Positions 1 through 10,787 of a DNA stretch of 64,000 nucleotides are shown here, piece by piece. The position numbers and the translations under genes are program-made. Numbering within the stretch: position 1 is the first letter of the stretch; the number at the start of each line of letters is the position of its first letter. Source of the stretch: Prochlorococcus sp. scB243_495D8 (GTDB lineage Bacteria; Cyanobacteriota; Cyanobacteriia; PCC-6307; Cyanobiaceae); NCBI GenBank assembly GCA_000634195.1, contig JFLT01000186.1, forward strand, positions 1-64,000. Direction: 5' to 3'. The notes beneath the pieces were generated by a model. That model saw nothing but the letters and a program-made list of their open reading frames with translations. It made no database searches and had not been told where the DNA came from.

Positions 1-81
1 CATCCCTCCCATTCCTGGCATCCCTCCCATTCCTGGCATCCCTCCCATTCCTGGCATCCCTCCCATTCCTGGCATCCCTCC
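1..81. repeat. 18-bp in-frame tandem repeat in the 3' part of ffh
   Basis: Four perfect copies of an 18-bp unit (catccctcccattcctgg on the plus strand) fill 1-72, followed by half a copy to 81. On the coding strand each unit adds six residues of the Gly/Met/Pro-rich SRP tail. The array continues beyond the window edge, so its true copy number is unknown. Perfect DNA identity between copies points to recent slippage expansion rather than old divergence. Confidence 0.9.
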
Positions 82-1377
82 GTTCGACATTTGTTTCATA
101 AAGCCTCTCATTCTTTGAAAGTCAGCTAATACTTTATCTACATCTTTTGCCTCATAACCGCTACCCTGAGCGATTCTTTGTCTTCTTGAAGGCTGAGCAG
201 CAAGAACCTCAGGTTTTTGTTTTTCCTCAAGAGTCATTGAAGAGATCATTGATTCTATTCTCTTAAGTTGATCTTCTCCGTCTTTTATCATCCCATCATC
301 GATTTTATTCATTCCAGGAATCAATTTAATCAATCCCCCAAGTGATCCCATCCTCTTAATTAATCTCATTTGCTTTACAAAATCATTAAAATCGAAAGTC
401 GCTTCTTGAAGTTTCTTTTGCATCGCTTCTGCATCAGCAAGTTCAACTTCTTTTTGTGCTTTTTCAACAAGTGTCAATACATCGCCCATGCCTAAAATTC
501 TGCTCGCCATTCTCTCTGGATGAAATGGTTGCAGTGCCTCTATTTTTTCACCTACACCTATAAATTTGATTGGTTTACCACTTATTTTTCTTATTGATAA
601 AGCAGCTCCGCCTCTTGAGTCACCATCCAACTTAGTTAATATCGCACCTGTGATTCCTACTTTTTCATGAAATGACTTTGTTAAGTCTGCAGCTTCTTGC
701 CCAATCATTGAATCAACAACAAGCAAAACCTCATCAGGATTTGAAACTTCTTTAATTCGAACCATTTCATTCATCATGGAATCATCAATTTGCAATCTTC
801 CTGCGGTATCAATAATTATGGAATTAAAATCATTTTCACTAGCAAAATTCAATGCTTCCTTTGCTATTTCTTCTGGTTTGCTATTTTTTTCTTTAGCTGA
901 AAAAACTTCCAATTCATATTGACTTCCCAACGTTTTAAGCTGCTCTACAGCTGCTGGTCGATAAATATCTGCGGCCACCAAAAGAACTTTTTTATCTTTA
1001 TCTTTTAAATAAAGTCCTAATTTTCCTGTTGCAGTTGTTTTACCCGCTCCCTGAAGTCCAGCCATCAAAATGACTGTAGGACTATTGTCATTTTCGTTTA
1101 ATGGAGAATTTTCATTCCCCATAATGTTAATCAATTCTTTATTTACAACTTCTATAAATTTTTGACTTGGGTTTACACCCCTAACTACTTCTTCTCCAAT
1201 AGCTTTATCTTTGACATCTGATATAAACTCTTTTACTACAGACAAACTAACATCTGCATCAAGGAGTGCTTTTTTTACTTCCTTCAAGGCATCGTTAATA
1301 TTATTTTCACTAATTTTTGCTTCGCCTCTTAAACCTTTTACTGCGTCTTCAAAGCGTGATGAGAGTTCATCAAACAT
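1..1377 (-). CDS. ffh: Signal recognition particle protein Ffh (3' end outside window)
   Basis: Ffh is the SRP GTPase that binds 4.5S RNA and signal peptides and delivers ribosomes to FtsY at the membrane. Translating the minus strand from the ATG at 1377 gives an N-terminal helical bundle, the P-loop motif GLQGAGKTTATGKL, the DTAGRLQ motif, TKLDGD and the start of a Met-rich M domain. The reading frame stays open to base 1, so the C-terminus is missing. The visible tail is a repeated Gly-Met-Pro-Gly-Met unit. The matching SRP RNA gene lies at 27962-28055. Ffh identity is firm. Confidence 0.95.
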   Translation of the reverse strand, partial: MFDELSSRFEDAVKGLRGEAKISENNINDALKEVKKALLDADVSLSVVKEFISDVKDKAIGEEVVRGVNPSQKFIEVVNKELINIMGNENSPLNENDNSPTVILMAGLQGAGKTTATGKLGLYLKDKDKKVLLVAADIYRPAAVEQLKTLGSQYELEVFSAKEKNSKPEEIAKEALNFASENDFNSIIIDTAGRLQIDDSMMNEMVRIKEVSNPDEVLLVVDSMIGQEAADLTKSFHEKVGITGAILTKLDGDSRGGAALSIRKISGKPIKFIGVGEKIEALQPFHPERMASRILGMGDVLTLVEKAQKEVELADAEAMQKKLQEATFDFNDFVKQMRLIKRMGSLGGLIKLIPGMNKIDDGMIKDGEDQLKRIESMISSMTLEEKQKPEVLAAQPSRRQRIAQGSGYEAKDVDKVLADFQRMRGFMKQMSNGGMPGMGGMPGMGGMPGMGGMPGMGGM

Positions 1378-1424
1378 TATTAAAAAGTAATTTTAATTAT
1401 TATAGATGATCTTGAAGTCTGTAA

Positions 1425-3530
1425 TTACAAGCCGCTAACGAAATCAACCAATTTCCATGATTTATTTGAAAAACCCAAAATATATTTAACTTTAAGGGGA
1501 TTTAATGATGTTTCATTAACAAATTCTCCAGAATTCTTTTGTATTCTCTCTAGATAATCCAATTCTACTAAAACAACTATCCTAGATGAAGTTTGCGATT
1601 CCAAATCAATCTTACGTATTTGGGAATTAATTTCCTTATAAATTCCCTTCTTGATATCGTTCTGCCTTTCTTCGATTGTTCGATTAATCAAACCTTTACT
1701 AACAATCTTAGAAAGATTAATTTCACTCTTTCCCGCCAAGTATTTACTTTTACTTAGAAGCCATCCATTAATTAAATTACTAATATCTTCCAAAGAAGGT
1801 GAAGGGGAATTAAGTTCTTTGAAATCAGAGGGAATAATTGAAGTAGATTTCTCAGGAATAGAATTCAACTTGCTTGAAGGATTTTTTTTTAATTCTTGAA
1901 TAATATCTTTCTCACTAATATTTTGATTTTTATCTATGGCAATTAAAGGTTTTTCAGTGATAGCATCATCCTGAATTGATTTTTTTAAATTATTTCTTAA
2001 AAATCCAATCCCAATACCAAATGAAAATAAAATCAAAAACGCATAAATATAAATTAAATAAGGTGACCGTTTAATAATCTCTTTATCCTTCAAGAATTCC
2101 CCAAAACTAAACTTTAATTCGGCAATTTTTTCAATTAAAAAATTATAAAACTCTATAGGTTTTTTATTAAAATAATACTCATTGAACTCGTTTTCTTTGA
2201 TCTCAACCTTTTCATAATCTTGTTTTATACCACCAGGCCACGGTAGTCTCCTTTCATCAATATTGTCCAATAAATTATCAAAGTCTTCTGTCGTTTTTAT
2301 GGAGGATTCCTTCTCAATCTGTTGATTCTGAAGATTTGACTTAATTGAAATTTTATTTGATTTCTTTTCTAATTTTTCAATAAATTCTTGAATTTCCCTA
2401 TCTTCAAACCAAGAATCTAAATCCACCTCTTTTGAGTCGATATCTCTATACCCAACTAAAACATCATTCTCTAACCAATTTTTACAGAAAATACATATCG
2501 CTTCTAACTTATTCCCAGGATAATTAATGAGCCAATCTCGTAACTTTTCATCAGAACTACTTGAAAACCTTGCAGAGGCTTGTTCAATATCAGCTAAAAG
2601 CAAATCTAAACAACCAACTAGAGGCATTGAATCAAGACCGGATAAATTTAGTTTCTTTAAAATTCTCCTAGCTTCAAATAATTTTTCTGGCTTTCTTCTC
2701 GAGAAACCAATAGCTGTTAAAGATAGAAAAGCTAAAAATCCTGCTTCTAATGATCCTCTTTTTTGTAATTCAAGAAACAAATCAATCTGTTCTTGCACTG
2801 TCAAAAATTGCTTAATTTGTTGAAAAAAAGCTTCAAACTCTTGCTGATTTAAATAATCTTTATATTCAGATTTATTATTACCTTCTAGACCTCCTCTCTT
2901 GATTATTAAATTTTCCAACATACTTAAGCCTTTTTTATGAGACTCTTGATCATTTAGATCTCTACTAAGTAGATCTAGGATTCTGTATGGAAGCAAAGCA
3001 AATAAGTCTTCTTCAAGTTCTTTTCTTATGTCTCCAAGCTTTCCCATTCTTTGGAGAAGTTGAATACCTTCATGTAAAAAGTCTGCCGCGTTTGAATAGG
3101 ATCTAAGCTGTTGTTCTTCAATTGCAGAATCTCTTGCTGTTAAAGCAGCCAATAATGTTAAATCAGCTTCTCTACTACTTCCAAGGGCTGGAGTTTGTGG
3201 GGGCTGCAATGCTTTTCGCGTAATTTTAAAAGTTTCTTTTGGTGAACCCGATTCCCAGAGAAGTATTAATCCTGCTACTTCTCTATTTGAGGAAAAATCT
3301 AATCCAGAATTCCCATTCAATAACAAATTTTCGTACTCTCTTCTGCTTTCTGGATCTGTAAGTAGATCGGCAGTTAGGCGAAGTAACTCAGATCTTTGGG
3401 TTAAAACTTCATAAGTAAAACCTTCATTGGGTGTTTTATCTAACCGTAATTGAAACGCCCTTAATATTTCCTCAGAAGTTGCAGAGGGGCTTACGCCAAT
3501 TAAACGAAAATGGTCTAAAGGAAGTTCCAA
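1425..3530 (-). CDS. ftn2: Cell division protein Ftn2 / ZipN (ARC6 family)
   Basis: This is a cyanobacterial and plastid-lineage divisome factor that anchors FtsZ at the membrane. The 701-residue product starts (TTG) with a degenerate J-like domain at about residues 5-70 (LDHFRLIGVSPSATSEEILR), followed by a long helical cytoplasmic region. One transmembrane helix lies near residues 490-513 and is followed by a C-terminal ARC6/IMS-like domain of about 190 residues, expected on the periplasmic side. This architecture matches Ftn2/ARC6. It sits 47 bp upstream of ffh on the same strand and is divergent from pdhA. Its partner ftsZ is at 26831. Confidence 0.88.
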   Translation of the reverse strand: MELPLDHFRLIGVSPSATSEEILRAFQLRLDKTPNEGFTYEVLTQRSELLRLTADLLTDPESRREYENLLLNGNSGLDFSSNREVAGLILLWESGSPKETFKITRKALQPPQTPALGSSREADLTLLAALTARDSAIEEQQLRSYSNAADFLHEGIQLLQRMGKLGDIRKELEEDLFALLPYRILDLLSRDLNDQESHKKGLSMLENLIIKRGGLEGNNKSEYKDYLNQQEFEAFFQQIKQFLTVQEQIDLFLELQKRGSLEAGFLAFLSLTAIGFSRRKPEKLFEARRILKKLNLSGLDSMPLVGCLDLLLADIEQASARFSSSSDEKLRDWLINYPGNKLEAICIFCKNWLENDVLVGYRDIDSKEVDLDSWFEDREIQEFIEKLEKKSNKISIKSNLQNQQIEKESSIKTTEDFDNLLDNIDERRLPWPGGIKQDYEKVEIKENEFNEYYFNKKPIEFYNFLIEKIAELKFSFGEFLKDKEIIKRSPYLIYIYAFLILFSFGIGIGFLRNNLKKSIQDDAITEKPLIAIDKNQNISEKDIIQELKKNPSSKLNSIPEKSTSIIPSDFKELNSPSPSLEDISNLINGWLLSKSKYLAGKSEINLSKIVSKGLINRTIEERQNDIKKGIYKEINSQIRKIDLESQTSSRIVVLVELDYLERIQKNSGEFVNETSLNPLKVKYILGFSNKSWKLVDFVSGL

Positions 3531-3639
3531 ACAAATATCCTATTGAAAATTCTTAGACAAATTTTATCAAGTTAAATTTTTTTTTCACAAGGTCTTACAG
3601 AGTTATTAAAAAAAATCATGAAAATCGCCCTTCACAGCT

Positions 3640-3645
3640 TAGAAT
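3640..3645 (+). promoter_or_regulatory. Candidate -10 element for pdhA
   Basis: TAGAAT lies 33 bp upstream of the TTG start of pdhA in the ftn2/pdhA divergent spacer. No good -35 hexamer is visible at 16-18 bp, which is common in this low-GC lineage. An AAGG at 3668-3671 is a plausible ribosome binding site. Confidence 0.4.
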
Positions 3646-3678
3646 GTTAACAAATCAAAACTTCGTTAAGGTATTTTC

Positions 3679-4716
3679 TTGGAAACACACGTAGAGAGAA
3701 TCTCAAATCTTCAAGAGATAAAAAAAGCCGAATTAGATCGAGAAACCGGATTATTTCTTTATGAAGACATGACGCTTGGTCGTAGGTTTGAGGATAAGTG
3801 TGCAGAAATGTATTACAGGGGAAAAATGTTTGGTTTCGTTCATCTATATAACGGTCAAGAGGCTATAAGCACGGGAGTAATTGGCGCCATGAAAAAGAAA
3901 CATGATTGGTTTTGCAGTACTTATCGCGATCATGTCCATGCACTAAGTGCGGGGGTCCCCTCATTTGAAGTAATGAGTGAACTTTTTGGTAAAGCTACTG
4001 GTTGTAGCAAAGGCCGAGGTGGATCCATGCACTTATTCTCAAGAGAGCATCACTTACTCGGAGGATATGCATTTATTGGAGAAGGAATTCCAGTTGCTTT
4101 AGGTGCAGCCTTTTCAAGTAAATACAAAAAGGAAGTTGCTGGTAATAGTAATAGTGATGCGGTAACTGCAGCATTCTTTGGGGATGGGACTTGCAATAAT
4201 GGGCAGTTCTTTGAATGTTTAAATATGGCCCAGTTATGGAAATTACCCATAATTTTTGTTGTTGAAAATAATAAATGGGCTATTGGTATGGCTCACGATA
4301 GAGCTACTAGTAATCCTGAAATCTGGAGAAAGGCGTCTGCTTTTGGTATGCACGGCGAGGAAGTTGATGGAATGGATGTATTAGCAGTTAGAGGAGCAGC
4401 ACAAAGAGCAATAGAGCGCGCTAGAGCAGGAGAAGGTCCCACACTTTTAGAATGTTTGACTTATAGATATAGAGGACATTCTCTTGCAGATCCAGATGAA
4501 TTAAGGTCTGAAAAAGAGAAGGAGTTTTGGGGGAAAAGAGATCCTATTAAAAAATTAGCCAAAGAAATTATTGACGGTAAATTCGCAACAGAAGAAGAAT
4601 TAAAAATTATTGAAAAGAAAATTGATGCAGAGATATCGGAGTCAGTTAAAAATGCTATTGAAGCTCCCGAACCCCCTTCAGAAGAATTAACCAAATATAT
4701 TTGGGCAGAAGATTAA
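3679..4716 (+). CDS. pdhA: Pyruvate dehydrogenase E1 component, alpha subunit
   Basis: E1-alpha carries out thiamine-diphosphate-dependent decarboxylation of pyruvate, feeding the lipoyl arm of the PDH complex. The 345-residue length is typical. The ThDP-binding motif starts at [10 protein letters not shown] and ends about 30 residues later at VVENN, and the phosphorylation-loop-like [13 protein letters not shown] is present. The start is TTG, with AAGG seven bases upstream and the ORF's conserved N-terminus beginning there. The E3 subunit gene lpdA is about 9 kb away on the other strand; E1-beta and E2 are not in the window. It converges with the sigma gene with one base between stop codons. 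Confidence 0.95.
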   Translation: METHVERISNLQEIKKAELDRETGLFLYEDMTLGRRFEDKCAEMYYRGKMFGFVHLYNGQEAISTGVIGAMKKKHDWFCSTYRDHVHALSAGVPSFEVMSELFGKATGCSKGRGGSMHLFSREHHLLGGYAFIGEGIPVALGAAFSSKYKKEVAGNSNSDAVTAAFFGDGTCNNGQFFECLNMAQLWKLPIIFVVENNKWAIGMAHDRATSNPEIWRKASAFGMHGEEVDGMDVLAVRGAAQRAIERARAGEGPTLLECLTYRYRGHSLADPDELRSEKEKEFWGKRDPIKKLAKEIIDGKFATEEELKIIEKKIDAEISESVKNAIEAPEPPSEELTKYIWAED

Positions 4717-4717
4717 T

Positions 4718-5659
4718 TTAAATACCGCTGGGTAATTTTCTGGTTAAATTCCTTAATTTTCTTAGTGCCTTAAGTTCAACTTGTCTTACTCTTTCTCTAG
4801 AAACTTCTAATAATCTTCCAATTTCAGCAAGTGTATGTCTTTCATTTGCATCAAGTCCAAATCTTAATTTGAGAACATGTTGTTCTTGCTCGCTCAAATG
4901 ACTTAACCACTTACCAAGTTGCTCTTGATGCATTTTTTGTTCAACTTGATCTAAAGGTTCTTCATTATTACTATCAGCGATTAAATCACCTAAAAAGCTT
5001 CTGCCGTCATCTCCATTTACTGGAGCATCTAAACTACTTGTCGATAAGGCTTGTCTCAAAACTGAATCTAATTCTTCTACATCAATTTCCATCGCCTCTG
5101 CAATTTCAATCCTGCTGGGCATAGCACCAAGTTTATGGGCCAAATCTCTACTAACTTTTCTAATAGAGGCTAACCTTTCACTCAAGTGAACAGGCAAACG
5201 AATTGTTCTTGATTGACATGCAATTGCTCTAGTCATACTCTGTCTAATCCACCAAAAAGCGTAAGTAGAAAACTTATACCCCCTTGTGGGATCAAATTTT
5301 TCAACAGCCCTCTCCAACCCAAGAGAACCTTCTTGTACTAAATCTAGAAGTTCCAGTCCTTTACCTTGATATTTTTTTGCAACACTGACAACTAGTCTTA
5401 AATTAGCTTTCATCATTCTTTCTTTAGCTCTTCGACCAATTTTTATTGTTCTTTTTTGCTGAGTTGTAAATTCATTACTCTTTTCATTCAATTGTCCATC
5501 TTCTGTAAGAATCATCATTTTCTGAACTTGGTTACCCAATTCAATCTCTTCGGCAGGAGTTAATAAAGGGACTCTACCAATGTTTTGCAAGTACCAACTA
5601 ATAGGATCATTACTTCTCCTTTTCGGCGGTTCAGGTTGTGTTTGTAATGATGAAACCAT
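4718..5659 (-). CDS. RNA polymerase sigma-70 family factor, group 2 type
   Basis: This is a primary-like but probably non-essential sigma factor directing RNA polymerase to alternative promoters. The 313-residue protein has region 1.2 (DPISWYLQNIGRVPLLT), region 2 with the core-binding and -10 recognition segment (DLVQEGSLGLERAVEKFDP, then YAFWWIRQSMTRAI), region 3, and region 4 ending in a helix-turn-helix (LAEIGRLLEVSRERVRQ). It lacks the long acidic region 1.1 of the housekeeping SigA, hence the group 2 call. The exact paralogue name cannot be settled from sequence alone. Confidence 0.9.
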   Translation of the reverse strand: MVSSLQTQPEPPKRRSNDPISWYLQNIGRVPLLTPAEEIELGNQVQKMMILTEDGQLNEKSNEFTTQQKRTIKIGRRAKERMMKANLRLVVSVAKKYQGKGLELLDLVQEGSLGLERAVEKFDPTRGYKFSTYAFWWIRQSMTRAIACQSRTIRLPVHLSERLASIRKVSRDLAHKLGAMPSRIEIAEAMEIDVEELDSVLRQALSTSSLDAPVNGDDGRSFLGDLIADSNNEEPLDQVEQKMHQEQLGKWLSHLSEQEQHVLKLRFGLDANERHTLAEIGRLLEVSRERVRQVELKALRKLRNLTRKLPSGI

Positions 5660-5799
5660 ATTTTGACCTAATTTAGGTACTAAAACTCTCCTATACTTTT
5701 AAAGAAATAGCCAATTATTTAATGCGCGCTTCAGATTTCAAGTAATATTTGTACACTTATGTGTTTAAAACTATAAATAACTCCCTTTAATTGTTTCTT

Positions 5800-7365
5800 T
5801 CAAGATATTTGTCTCATTTTTATAATTCTCATTAATTTTGACAATTCGTCACCAATAGCAGAAGCATTTGACCCTTTTTTGCACTTGGATGCAGCAAATG
5901 AATGCAAAAGTACGTATTTAGCAAAAAATTCTGTTGTTACTTTTCCACAAGAGGTTAAATCTATCGCAGAACTGCCAGCTATAAATCCAGACAAAAGATC
6001 ACCCAATCCAGCTCGAGCTGTCTGTGAATCAGTTCCGAAGAGTTGCCAAACTTTTTTATTATCAGCAACTATGCTGTTAGCTCCCTTAAATAAAATACTA
6101 ATGTTAAATTCTTTTGCTGCATCAATAGCCAGCCCTAAATTGGTAGCAGAAGTGATATTGGGAAATAACCTTCGAAATTCTATGCTATGTGGTGTAATCC
6201 ATGTTTTAAATTTTCTCTCTAAAAAGAAATTTGCCCCTAACTTAGATTCCGAAATTCTATTAAGTGCATCTGCGTCCAAGATCAATAACCCTTCATAATC
6301 CATAAGATATTCTTTTGATTTTTGCCAATCATCATTATCAATGCCTATTCCAGGGCCAACAGCTACTGAATCAAATGCACTTAAATCAATATTTTTTAAT
6401 GCACTAAATAAAGATGCATTTCCATTTTGATTAGATTGCATAGTTTCCTTCAAAACTATTTCTGGAGAGACTTGCCATATAGATTCAGCAACTAATTCAG
6501 GCAGGACAGCAGAGATATAGCCTGCTCCACTTGAAATAGCGCCTTTTAATGCTAAGTATGCAGCACCAGGATATTTTTCACTTCCTGCAATTAATAATGT
6601 TCTTCCCCTCCTATATTTATTCGAATTTTTTGGTAGAGAAGGTAAATCAATATTCTTCAAATCACTATAAGCAATTTTAAAAACTTTTTTTTCAATCTTA
6701 AGTAACTTATTTATAGGCACCCCAATATCGATATGGTGCAATTCTCCAATAAAAGGTAAAGCAGAATCTTGGGTCAACCCAATCTTATAAAGGCCAATAA
6801 CCAAGGTATAGTCTGCCTTTACTGCGTCATCTAAAAAAGGCTCTCCTTTATCAGGACATAATCCTGTTGGAATATCAATACTTATTACTTTTCCAGATTT
6901 TTTATGAAATTTTTGATTAAACAGTTTAATTATTTTTTTATCAACTTTTCTTGTTTGATTATTACCAAAAACTGCATCAATCCAAAGTTCTTTCCCATTT
7001 GCATCAGGAGGCTCAACTAATTTTGTGACACCAATAGATGTAAGATAATTAAGGTGGTTATTTGTTAATGTTTTTTTGATCGGGAATGGACACCATACCT
7101 TAACATTAAAACCTTTCAAAAAAAGCTCTCTAGCTATTACTGCACCATCACCACCATTATGCCCGGGACCTATAAAAACAGTTATTCCTTGCTTGAGAAT
7201 AGATTTCTTTTTTAAAAGCCATCTACTAATTTGGATACCAGCTTTTTCCATCAATGCTTCTTGTGGCATTCCAGCAGAAAACATTTCTTTCTCTAATATC
7301 AACATTTGCTTAGAATCAACAATTAAATGTTCAGAGTCAATTGTTGGCCATAAAATTTCATTCAT
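5800..7365 (-). CDS. nnr: Bifunctional NAD(P)H-hydrate epimerase / dehydratase
   Basis: It repairs damaged hydrated NAD(P)H: the N-terminal half epimerises NAD(P)HX and the C-terminal half dehydrates it using ADP or ATP. The 521 residues hold a YjeF_N domain (PGHNGGDGAVIAREL near residue 65) and a YjeF_C ribokinase-like domain from about residue 235 (AGSEKYPGAAYLALKGA, LDADALN, ARAGLGDLLSGFIAG). Both halves look intact. It is divergent from mnmA, 46 bp away. Confidence 0.93.
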   Translation of the reverse strand: MNEILWPTIDSEHLIVDSKQMLILEKEMFSAGMPQEALMEKAGIQISRWLLKKKSILKQGITVFIGPGHNGGDGAVIARELFLKGFNVKVWCPFPIKKTLTNNHLNYLTSIGVTKLVEPPDANGKELWIDAVFGNNQTRKVDKKIIKLFNQKFHKKSGKVISIDIPTGLCPDKGEPFLDDAVKADYTLVIGLYKIGLTQDSALPFIGELHHIDIGVPINKLLKIEKKVFKIAYSDLKNIDLPSLPKNSNKYRRGRTLLIAGSEKYPGAAYLALKGAISSGAGYISAVLPELVAESIWQVSPEIVLKETMQSNQNGNASLFSALKNIDLSAFDSVAVGPGIGIDNDDWQKSKEYLMDYEGLLILDADALNRISESKLGANFFLERKFKTWITPHSIEFRRLFPNITSATNLGLAIDAAKEFNISILFKGANSIVADNKKVWQLFGTDSQTARAGLGDLLSGFIAGSSAIDLTSCGKVTTEFFAKYVLLHSFAASKCKKGSNASAIGDELSKLMRIIKMRQIS

Positions 7366-7411
7366 AATGAGTACAAAGCAATTGAAGTACTGTTCAAAAA
7401 TTTAAACTTCC

Positions 7412-8569
7412 ATGTTAAAGACACAAAAGGATAAAAAATTAGAGAACTTTTTTTCTTCTAATATTAAAACTAAAAAGAAGAAAAATATTATTGTAGGTCT
7501 TTCTGGTGGCGTAGACAGTTCCCTCTCAGCGGCGCTTCTTGTAGAAAGAGGCTGGAATGTTGAGGGACTAACTCTTTGGCTAATGAAAGGACAAGGCTCC
7601 TGTTGTTCTGAAGGATTAGTAGATGCTGCTGGCCTTTGTGAAGATTTAGGAATTAACCATAAAATAATAGACTCAAGAGAAATTTTCGAAAGAGAGGTAA
7701 TTAAGAAAACTACTGAAAGCTATGAGAAAGGATTCACTCCACTTCCATGTTCTATGTGCAACAAGAATGTGAAGTTTGAAGAGATGCTCAATTACGCAAT
7801 AAGCAAAAAAGACTTTACTCATATTGCGACCGGACATTACGCAAGGATAAAAAAATCATCTTATGCTCAAACACTTGATTGCAAGAGTCTTGTATTTAAG
7901 GAATTCCTTCTTCTAAGAGGTGCTGACGAAAACAAAGACCAAAGTTATTTTCTTTATTCTCTTTCTCAAGAAGTACTAAGCAGATTAGAATTTCCTCTTG
8001 GTGAAATGAAAAAAGAAGAAACAAGAAGAGAAGCCCTCAGATTAGGCCTTAGAACTGCTCAAAAACCAGAAAGTCAAGATTTGTGTTTAGTTGAGCATTA
8101 TGGATCAATGCAGATATTTATCGACAAACACATAGAACCCAAAGAAGGAGAGATTGTGCATGTAAATGGAAAAGTCCTTGGGACGCACAATGGAATTCAG
8201 CACTTTACGGTTGGTCAGAGAAAAGGGTTGGGCATTGCTTGGCCGGAACCACTATATGTAAAAAGTTTAGACAGGGTAAAAAATATAGTTTATGTAGCAG
8301 ACAAAAGTGATCTATTTAATAAAGAAGTAATAATTAGTAAGGTTAACTGGGTTTCAATACAAGAACCTAAGCAAGAGATGGAAGTAGAAGCACAAATCAG
8401 ATATAGAAGCAATCCAGTAAAAGGTAAATTAATACCTTTGAAAAATTTAGATCATACAACTTCAACATTTAAATTAATTTTTGAAGAAAGTCAAAGTTCG
8501 GTAACACCCGGTCAAGCTGCAGTTTTTTATAAAGGAGAAATTTTATTAGGTGGTGGATTAATTAGTTAA
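7412..8569 (+). CDS. mnmA: tRNA-specific 2-thiouridylase MnmA
   Basis: MnmA puts sulfur on U34 of tRNA-Glu, -Gln and -Lys using ATP. The 385-residue protein shows the PP-loop [15 protein letters not shown] near residue 29, the catalytic cysteines in PCSMCN and in ESQDLCLV, and the GHYARI motif. The N-terminus is extended by a Lys-rich segment of about 25 residues before the PP-loop. Its last eight bases overlap the end of lnt on the other strand. Confidence 0.95.
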   Translation: MLKTQKDKKLENFFSSNIKTKKKKNIIVGLSGGVDSSLSAALLVERGWNVEGLTLWLMKGQGSCCSEGLVDAAGLCEDLGINHKIIDSREIFEREVIKKTTESYEKGFTPLPCSMCNKNVKFEEMLNYAISKKDFTHIATGHYARIKKSSYAQTLDCKSLVFKEFLLLRGADENKDQSYFLYSLSQEVLSRLEFPLGEMKKEETRREALRLGLRTAQKPESQDLCLVEHYGSMQIFIDKHIEPKEGEIVHVNGKVLGTHNGIQHFTVGQRKGLGIAWPEPLYVKSLDRVKNIVYVADKSDLFNKEVIISKVNWVSIQEPKQEMEVEAQIRYRSNPVKGKLIPLKNLDHTTSTFKLIFEESQSSVTPGQAAVFYKGEILLGGGLIS

Positions 8570-10049
8570 TTTTCCAAAAGATATTTAATCCCATAAATAA
8601 TATAAACAAAGACAAAATAGGTTTATCTCCATATTTTGTATAGAAAGTCTTTTCGGATAAAAAATTAGGGAACACTATTTCATTTTGCTCAACCTCATAA
8701 TCTAAAAGTTGAATTATTTTTCCATCATCTTGAACTAAGCCCGAAGGGCCGGTATTTGATACTAGTAAATTATTTCTCTTATTTTCAATACTTCTTAATC
8801 TAGCCAAAGATAGGAATTGATTATAAAGCTTAGCTGGATATGGATCTAAATTTGCTGCAGTTATTATTAGTTTTGCACCGCTATTAATAGCCTTTCTTAT
8901 TTCTTGTCCATCACTAATTTCGTAACATATAGCTACTGCTAGTGGGGGTGTAAATTTAGGATCAAAAAATCTTGAATCAGAGCCTGGTTGAATTCCTCCT
9001 ACTGCAGATAGTCCTCTTGAAAAACTATCTAGAAATCTAGGTATTTTTTCACCTATTGGAACAAGTCTATTTTTATCTATAAATGAGGTAAAAGATTTAT
9101 CTCCAATTTTAAATCCGAGTAAAGAACTTCTTAACTCATTATTTGAATTTCTGAAACCTCCTGAAAAGATATTAACCTTAGTGCCTTTAGAAAAATAAAA
9201 ATTATTAGATAGAGTTCCTTCAGGAGCAACAAGAAGTTTCGCTTTGTTTGATAAAGCATATTTTTGAGCGATAGATAGCTTTTCTTCAATAAATTCATCA
9301 TTTATTTTTAATTTTTCTCTTGTTGGTATATTAGTTTGCCAAATAGCTATTGGATATTCATAATTTCTCTTTATTGGAGTTGTTAAACCTCCAAATGAAT
9401 GTAAGAAAATAAAAACCAAAAATCCTAGAAGAAATATTTTTTTAAAGTGAAGTTTTCTTTCCCATCTACCTTGAATATAAAAGATCCAAAATCCAATCAA
9501 TATATGTAATACGCATAAACCACTTGCACCAATCCATCTTGCTAAACCAGCAAGATAAATATCACCTGGGATAAGACTCTCTCCTAAACCTATCCAAAAA
9601 AATGGGGTTTGAGAAAGTACCAATTCACCAATACCCCAAGTCAAAGATAAAAAAAATACTTTTACTGTTAAAGATAATATTTTCATTTTGAAAACATCCT
9701 CTTTCCAGAGAATAATTTCAACTAACAATCCCCATAAATAAACTAATATCCCTCCCAAAAAAGCGCAAAATAATAATATTAAAATGGCAATAATTAAACT
9801 TGCAAGCCATGAAAACCCAAGCCATGTCAATGGATGAAGATCATAAAGCCAAGAATGACTTATCAAGATAAAGAAAAAACCCCAACAAAAATTTGCTTCT
9901 CTCCTTTCACTTCCCTTCCATAAAATAAATAATGATATCGGCATAAAAATCAGCCAAAAATAAGTTGAAACTGAAATTCCTCCTAAAGTCCCTCCTAAAC
10001 AAGGGAAAAAATATTTTCTTAGACTTTTAATTTGAGTTGAGATTAACAA
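8562..10049 (-). CDS. lnt: Apolipoprotein N-acyltransferase
   Basis: Lnt adds the third acyl chain to the N-terminal cysteine of lipoproteins in the inner membrane. The 495-residue product has several hydrophobic helices in its first 200 residues and a C-terminal nitrilase-type domain. Candidate catalytic residues are Glu in [12 protein letters not shown], Lys in PIGEKIPRF and Cys in [10 protein letters not shown]. The start is TTG, which keeps the first membrane segment. It is a minus-strand gene divergent from the FKBP gene. Confidence 0.9.
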   Translation of the reverse strand: MLISTQIKSLRKYFFPCLGGTLGGISVSTYFWLIFMPISLFILWKGSERREANFCWGFFFILISHSWLYDLHPLTWLGFSWLASLIIAILILLFCAFLGGILVYLWGLLVEIILWKEDVFKMKILSLTVKVFFLSLTWGIGELVLSQTPFFWIGLGESLIPGDIYLAGLARWIGASGLCVLHILIGFWIFYIQGRWERKLHFKKIFLLGFLVFIFLHSFGGLTTPIKRNYEYPIAIWQTNIPTREKLKINDEFIEEKLSIAQKYALSNKAKLLVAPEGTLSNNFYFSKGTKVNIFSGGFRNSNNELRSSLLGFKIGDKSFTSFIDKNRLVPIGEKIPRFLDSFSRGLSAVGGIQPGSDSRFFDPKFTPPLAVAICYEISDGQEIRKAINSGAKLIITAANLDPYPAKLYNQFLSLARLRSIENKRNNLLVSNTGPSGLVQDDGKIIQLLDYEVEQNEIVFPNFLSEKTFYTKYGDKPILSLFILFMGLNIFWKIN

Positions 10050-10135
10050 TCCAAAATTACGAAATTAAATTTATAATCACCCATTTATTGTACCTTCATT
10101 CTGTAGACTAAGTTTTAGTAACTTACAAAATTTAA

Positions 10136-10708
10136 GTGAAAGAAGTCTTTATTAGTTTTGCAGTTTTTGTTTTTTGTGTTTCATTAACTCTTTTTAGTCA
10201 ATTTAATTCACCACAAGTTGTTAATGCTGCTGAATCAGAAACTCAGTCAGTTAAAAGAACACCTATTGCAAAATCATCAAATGTCTCAAATAATAATTTA
10301 TTTGAACTAGACCCATCAGATCCAAATCCTATACTTTTCGCTATGGTAGAAGAAACACCATCAGACAACGATTCAAGGACTACAGAAAGTGGTCTAATTA
10401 TTGCAGATATCGTAAACGGTGAAGGAGATGAGGCTAGTGCTGGGCAAACAGTTACTGTAAATTACACAGGAACTCTAGAAGACGGGACACAATTTGATAC
10501 CAGTATCGGTAGAGCTCCATTTAGCTTTCCCTTGGGTGCTGGACGAGTAATAAAAGGTTGGGACGAAGGTGTAGCAGGCATGAAAGTTGGAGGCAAAAGA
10601 AAACTAACTATTCCTCCAGAACTTGGATACGGATCAAGAGGAGCTGGAAATGTAATACCTGCTAATGCGACTTTAATATTTGAAGTTGAATTATTAAAAG
10701 TCAATTAA
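10136..10708 (+). CDS. FKBP-type peptidyl-prolyl isomerase, exported
   Basis: It accelerates proline cis-trans isomerisation during folding, probably outside the cytoplasmic membrane. The 190-residue protein begins (GTG) with a hydrophobic signal or anchor segment (residues 5-20), then a linker of about 70 residues with low complexity. The C-terminal FKBP domain has [35 protein letters not shown] and the end motif [12 protein letters not shown]. The domain is complete. Whether the protein is membrane-anchored or released is not clear from sequence. Confidence 0.93.
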   Translation: MKEVFISFAVFVFCVSLTLFSQFNSPQVVNAAESETQSVKRTPIAKSSNVSNNNLFELDPSDPNPILFAMVEETPSDNDSRTTESGLIIADIVNGEGDEASAGQTVTVNYTGTLEDGTQFDTSIGRAPFSFPLGAGRVIKGWDEGVAGMKVGGKRKLTIPPELGYGSRGAGNVIPANATLIFEVELLKVN

Positions 10709-10787
10709 ATTTAAGTAAGAAAAATATCTAAGACTTTTCAATTTAGTTAATCTCCAAGTAATATATATATAAAATCAAATATTTGAA

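Noticed and set aside
1-81. Regularly spaced repeats resembling a CRISPR array
   Set aside because: The repeats are head to tail with no spacers and lie in frame in ffh.
5879-6298. 139-residue plus-strand ORF
   Set aside because: It is antisense to the well-conserved C-terminal domain of the NAD(P)HX repair enzyme and has no motif or ribosome binding site.
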